64,000 nt of DNA, taken from positions 124,001 through 188,000 of the forward strand of contig JBBDLF010000003.1 of NCBI GenBank assembly GCA_040879025.1, in the 5' to 3' direction. The DNA comes from JBBDLF01 sp040879025. GTDB lineage: Bacteria; Pseudomonadota; Gammaproteobacteria; Pseudomonadales; Pseudohongiellaceae. The translations under genes were made by a program, and so were the position numbers. Below the pieces are notes generated by a model. The model was given only the letters and a program-made list of their open reading frames with translations, was not told the DNA's origin and ran no database searches. Positions 60,934 through 64,000 of this stretch are shown piece by piece; position 1 is the first letter of the stretch, and the number at the start of each line of letters is the position of its first letter.

Positions 60934-63144
60934 ATGATGCTTACGCGACGCCGATTACTTCTTAGCACAGCGGTTGTTGGCGGCGGTGTGCTGCTGGGCT
61001 ACGCCGCCACCCGGCCCAGCAGGCACCGCCGGGCCAACGACAGTCTGGCCGCCGCCGGACAACACTATGTCACCTCATGGTTGCGAATCGACCCTGACAA
61101 CCGGGTGAGCGTCTATATCCCTCACGCGGAAATGGGTCAGGGCGTACACACTGCGCTGGCCATGATGGCCGCCGATGAACTGGACGCGGACTGGGAACTG
61201 GTGAACGTGGAGCAGGCGCCGGCGACCGATCTGTTTGCCAACGGGGAACTGGTTAAAGGCTTTGCAACCGAGTTCGGACTGCCGGGATTTCTCCAGGGTC
61301 TGGTCAACGTTTCCGCCTTCAAAGTGGCGGAAGTCGCCAACCTGCAAATTACCGGCGGCAGTTCCTCTGTCCGTTTTACCGGTGAACACGGCATGAGAAC
61401 GGCCGGCGCGGCGGCCAGGGAAATGCTGCTTCAATGTGCCGCGGCGCGGTGGGATGTACCCGACAGTGAATGTTATACGAGCTTGAGCCACGTGCATCAT
61501 GACGCCAGCGGCCGTTCTGCGGCCTACGGTGATCTGGCCGCGGATGCCGCATTGCTCGAGCCACCGGCAAGCCCCGTACTGAAACAGCCTTCACAATTTA
61601 CCTTGATGGGAAAACCCATTTCCCGCCGCGATATTCCCGCGAAAGTTGACGGCACGGCTCCCTACGGTCTGGATGCGCACCTGCCGGGCATGCTGTACGC
61701 CGCGGTAACCACCGCGCCGGTTTTCGGCAGCCGTGTGGTTTCCGTTGACGCTGCAGACGCATTGCAGCGGCGCGGGGTGCATCGCATTGTGCAACTGGAG
61801 GACGCGGTAGCCGTGGTCGCCGACAACTACTGGCGCGCCAGTGAGGCACTGAAGCGAATTCAGGTGGTGTTTGAACAAACGGACAATGACAATGTGTCAA
61901 GCGAGTCCATTTTTGCGCAGTACGACAGGGATCTCGATTCCGGAAGCAGTAAGGAAGATGTTGAAGCCGGCGATACGCAGGCTGCGATGGCGGCGGCGGT
62001 TGATATCATAGAGGCCGACTACCGCGTACCGTTTCTGGCTCACGCCGCGATGGAACCGATGAATTGTACGGTACACTTCCACGACGGCAAGGCCGAAGTA
62101 TGGACCGGCACCCAGGATTTTCTCGGCACCCGTGGCAGGGTCGCCTCCCTGGGTGATCTCAATGAGGAAGACGTCACCGTCCACTTCTGCTACGTCGGTG
62201 GCGGCTTCGGACGGCGCCTGCCCAACACCACCAACACCATCGACCAGGCCACACTGATAGCCAAAGAGTTTGATGTGCCGGTTAAAACTGTCTGGAGCCG
62301 GGAAGACGATATGCAACACGATTACTATCGTCCTGCGGTAACCAGTCGATTCCGCGCCGGTTTTGACGGTGCCGGCCATGTCACCGCGTGGGAGAACCGG
62401 TACATAGGGCAGAACACGCCACCGGAGGCTGCGCACATCCCTTACGCTATTCCGAACCAGTCAATCCGGTATGTTGATAGCGATACTCATATACCTTTCG
62501 GCGCCTGGCGCAGTGTTGCCCATTCACAGCATACTTTTTTTCTGGAGTCGTTCGTTGACGAACTGGCTCACCGGGCGGGCATGAATCCATTTCAGTATCG
62601 AATGGAACTGCTGGCTGAAAAACCGCGCTACCGCAAAGTTCTGGAAGTGGCTGCGGACGCCGCAGGGTGGGGGCGCAACGTAGCCGAAGGTCGTGCCATG
62701 GGCATTGCCCTGCAGCAGAGTTTCGGCAGTATTGTCGCCCAGATCGCCGAGGTTTCCGTGGCCAGTAACGGCAGCCTGCGCGTACACAAGGTCACCTGCG
62801 CCATCGACTGCGGTCGCGCCATTAATCCTGACACTGTCGCCTCACAAGTGGAAAGCGGCATTATTTTCGGTCTCACCGCCGCGCTGTACGGCGAAATCAC
62901 AATAGCAGACGGCCGCGTACAACAGGGCAATTTCCCTGACTACGAAATGGTACGCTTGTCCGATTCCCCGGAAATAGATGTACATATCGTGGAGTCGGGC
63001 GAGACGCTGGGCGGGCTGGGTGAACCGGCCACCCCTCCTGTTGCAGCCGCTGTTGGCAACGCCGCCTATATACTTACCGGCCGCCGCATACGGGAACTCC
63101 CGTTCAAGAATTATGACTTTACTCTGCCCGATATACTTGCGTGA
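60934..63144 (+). CDS. Molybdopterin-binding large subunit (IorB-like), Tat-exported
   Basis: Start at 60934 (MMLTRRRLLLSTAVVGGGVLLGYAA) has GGAG ten bases upstream; the twin-arginine motif TRRRLLLS predicts co-export of the folded enzyme with its 2Fe-2S partner. The 736-residue product has the IorB-type beginning HAEMGQGVHTALAMMAADEL (near residue 68), a hammerhead-like domain, GGGFGRRLPNT (pterin contact) near 420 and GGLGEPATPPVAAAV (catalytic Glu region) near the C-terminus. Enzymes of this type oxidise N-heterocycles or aldehydes in the periplasm. The substrate is unknown. Two-gene operon. Confidence 0.93.
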   Translation: MMLTRRRLLLSTAVVGGGVLLGYAATRPSRHRRANDSLAAAGQHYVTSWLRIDPDNRVSVYIPHAEMGQGVHTALAMMAADELDADWELVNVEQAPATDLFANGELVKGFATEFGLPGFLQGLVNVSAFKVAEVANLQITGGSSSVRFTGEHGMRTAGAAAREMLLQCAAARWDVPDSECYTSLSHVHHDASGRSAAYGDLAADAALLEPPASPVLKQPSQFTLMGKPISRRDIPAKVDGTAPYGLDAHLPGMLYAAVTTAPVFGSRVVSVDAADALQRRGVHRIVQLEDAVAVVADNYWRASEALKRIQVVFEQTDNDNVSSESIFAQYDRDLDSGSSKEDVEAGDTQAAMAAAVDIIEADYRVPFLAHAAMEPMNCTVHFHDGKAEVWTGTQDFLGTRGRVASLGDLNEEDVTVHFCYVGGGFGRRLPNTTNTIDQATLIAKEFDVPVKTVWSREDDMQHDYYRPAVTSRFRAGFDGAGHVTAWENRYIGQNTPPEAAHIPYAIPNQSIRYVDSDTHIPFGAWRSVAHSQHTFFLESFVDELAHRAGMNPFQYRMELLAEKPRYRKVLEVAADAAGWGRNVAEGRAMGIALQQSFGSIVAQIAEVSVASNGSLRVHKVTCAIDCGRAINPDTVASQVESGIIFGLTAALYGEITIADGRVQQGNFPDYEMVRLSDSPEIDVHIVESGETLGGLGEPATPPVAAAVGNAAYILTGRRIRELPFKNYDFTLPDILA

Positions 63145-63343
63145 GCCGAGGAAGCTTGTGATAGTTCATGGTTAATCCGGAGTCTTTGAACGTTTGATTG
63201 CCAGACCCGGGCACAAAACCAGTGTTCGCAATGCCGTCATGTTCTGTACCCGATGCCGTGGATCCCATAACAATGGCGCCGCCGCTGAGCACGGCGGAAA
63301 CCTTCAGCCCTGACAGTCCCGTGCTACACTTGTCCGCTCTGGA

Positions 63344-63934
63344 ATGGATGCGATGTGGGACATGGGAACACTGATAACAGGGCTTATTCTTTTTCTGGGC
63401 ATCCATCTGCTAAGGGAAACCGGAATGCGCGAATCAATGGTTCGCGAGCTTGGCACCGGACCTTACAGGCTGATTTTTTCCGTGGTGGCGGTCACCGGCC
63501 TGGTGCTGGTGTTCTGGGGCAGAACCCTGATTCCGTTCATCCAGGTGTATACCCCCCTTTATCAGTTTCGCTATCTCGGTAATATATTGATGTTGCCGGC
63601 AGTGATTCTGGTGGTCGCCGGTAGTCTGCCGCAATCCTGGATACGTCGCTCGGTCGTACACCCGATGCTGACAGGAATCATCCTCTGGGGCGGGGCTCAT
63701 CTGTGGACTAACGGCGACCTCGCCTCGCTGCTTCTGTTCGGAGCCTTCACACTTTGGGCGCTTGCGAAGATGACTTCATTGGGTTTCGCGGATCGAAAAA
63801 CGGCAAAAAGGCCTTGGTTTTTCTGGGATCTGGCGGCCCTCGTGGTAGGCTGTCTTCTTTATTTCTTCCTGGTTACCTATCATGGAGATCTGTTTGGTGT
63901 CGGCGTGGTAGTTTGCCTCACCATGGCGTGCTGA
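63344..63934 (+). CDS. NnrU family integral membrane protein
   Basis: This 196-residue protein has about six hydrophobic segments (GLILFLGIHLL, LIFSVVAVTGLVLVFWG, ILMLPAVILVVAGSL, MLTGIILWGGAHLWTNG, LLLFGAFTLWALA, FWDLAALVVGCLLYFFLV) and the NnrU-like GAHLWTNGDLAS motif. NnrU homologues were first linked to nitrite/nitric oxide reductase regulation, but many occur in non-denitrifiers, and no denitrification gene is in this window. The start is unclear (ATGs at 63344, 63353 and 63362). It follows the IorB-like gene by 199 bp, in which nothing else was seen. Confidence 0.85.
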   Translation: MDAMWDMGTLITGLILFLGIHLLRETGMRESMVRELGTGPYRLIFSVVAVTGLVLVFWGRTLIPFIQVYTPLYQFRYLGNILMLPAVILVVAGSLPQSWIRRSVVHPMLTGIILWGGAHLWTNGDLASLLLFGAFTLWALAKMTSLGFADRKTAKRPWFFWDLAALVVGCLLYFFLVTYHGDLFGVGVVVCLTMAC

Positions 63935-63980
63935 CGGATGACAGGATGACTTTACGTCAAATGACTGACAGGGTGTTGAA

Positions 63981-64000
63981 ATGGCAGTGAAGACTTTGGC
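63981..64000 (+). CDS. Possible start of a further gene (partial)
   Basis: ATG at 63981 begins a frame (MAVKTL) that runs off the window, after a weak AGGGTG-like ribosome-binding site. Only six codons are visible, so this is a guess. Confidence 0.15.

Overview
The window looks like chromosomal DNA of a marine-type gammaproteobacterium. The evidence is the conserved block nnrD-tsaE-amiC-mutL-miaA-hfq-hflX-hflK-hflC-yjeT-hisZ-purA, moderately high GC, many secreted or lipoprotein enzymes, TonB-dependent receptors and two molybdenum hydroxylase operons. Presence of hisZ and an MdeB-like E1 enzyme argues against Enterobacteriaceae and for a Pseudomonadales/Cellvibrionales-like lineage. That placement is an inference. 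No rRNA, tRNA, CRISPR array, integrase or prophage was seen.

Region 1 (1-8.3 kb): a truncated lipoprotein cytochrome/beta-propeller gene, a GNAT remnant, a small hypothetical, an FG-GAP/VCBS lipoprotein, a REP-associated tyrosine transposase (RAYT) with GGTCNGACC palindromes around it, arfB and a NhaP2/CvrA antiporter. Region 2 (8.3-17.1 kb): a DUF1800-DUF1501 secreted pair, an asnB-glycosyltransferase operon, a divergent Tat-type dienelactone hydrolase, a CopC-like lipoprotein and a small hypothetical. Region 3 (17.1-31.7 kb): the minus-strand hfq/mutL superoperon, interrupted by a divergent murI. Region 4 (31.7-42.8 kb): MarR, a small secreted protein preceded by a near-perfect hairpin, a DUF6351 lipoprotein, a divergent Lrp/AceE-like pair resembling mdeR-mdeB without mdeA, DUF4159, and a coupled sixA-cytochrome c-ChaN operon followed by an M19 dipeptidase.

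Region 5 (42.8-50.2 kb): two tandem 965-residue TonB-dependent receptors, nearly identical in blocks and clearly different in others, each with its own unrelated promoter region and terminator. Region 6 (50.2-64 kb): DUF481 outer membrane protein, FMN-binding glutamate synthase-like protein, a four-gene molybdenum hydroxylase operon ending in a MoaD/ThiS-like sulfur carrier, a Gln-rich PRC-barrel protein, a TPR protein, a small lipoprotein, an iron-ADH family enzyme, a second (IorAB-like) molybdenum hydroxylase and NnrU.

The most interesting items are the mosaic receptor pair, the Ubl-like protein inside a xanthine-dehydrogenase-family operon, the RAYT with its surrounding palindromes, the mdeR-mdeB-like orphan E1 locus, and the 45-bp hairpin at 32.3 kb. 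Gene calls in the housekeeping block are secure. Substrates of the receptors and molybdoenzymes cannot be read from sequence alone.
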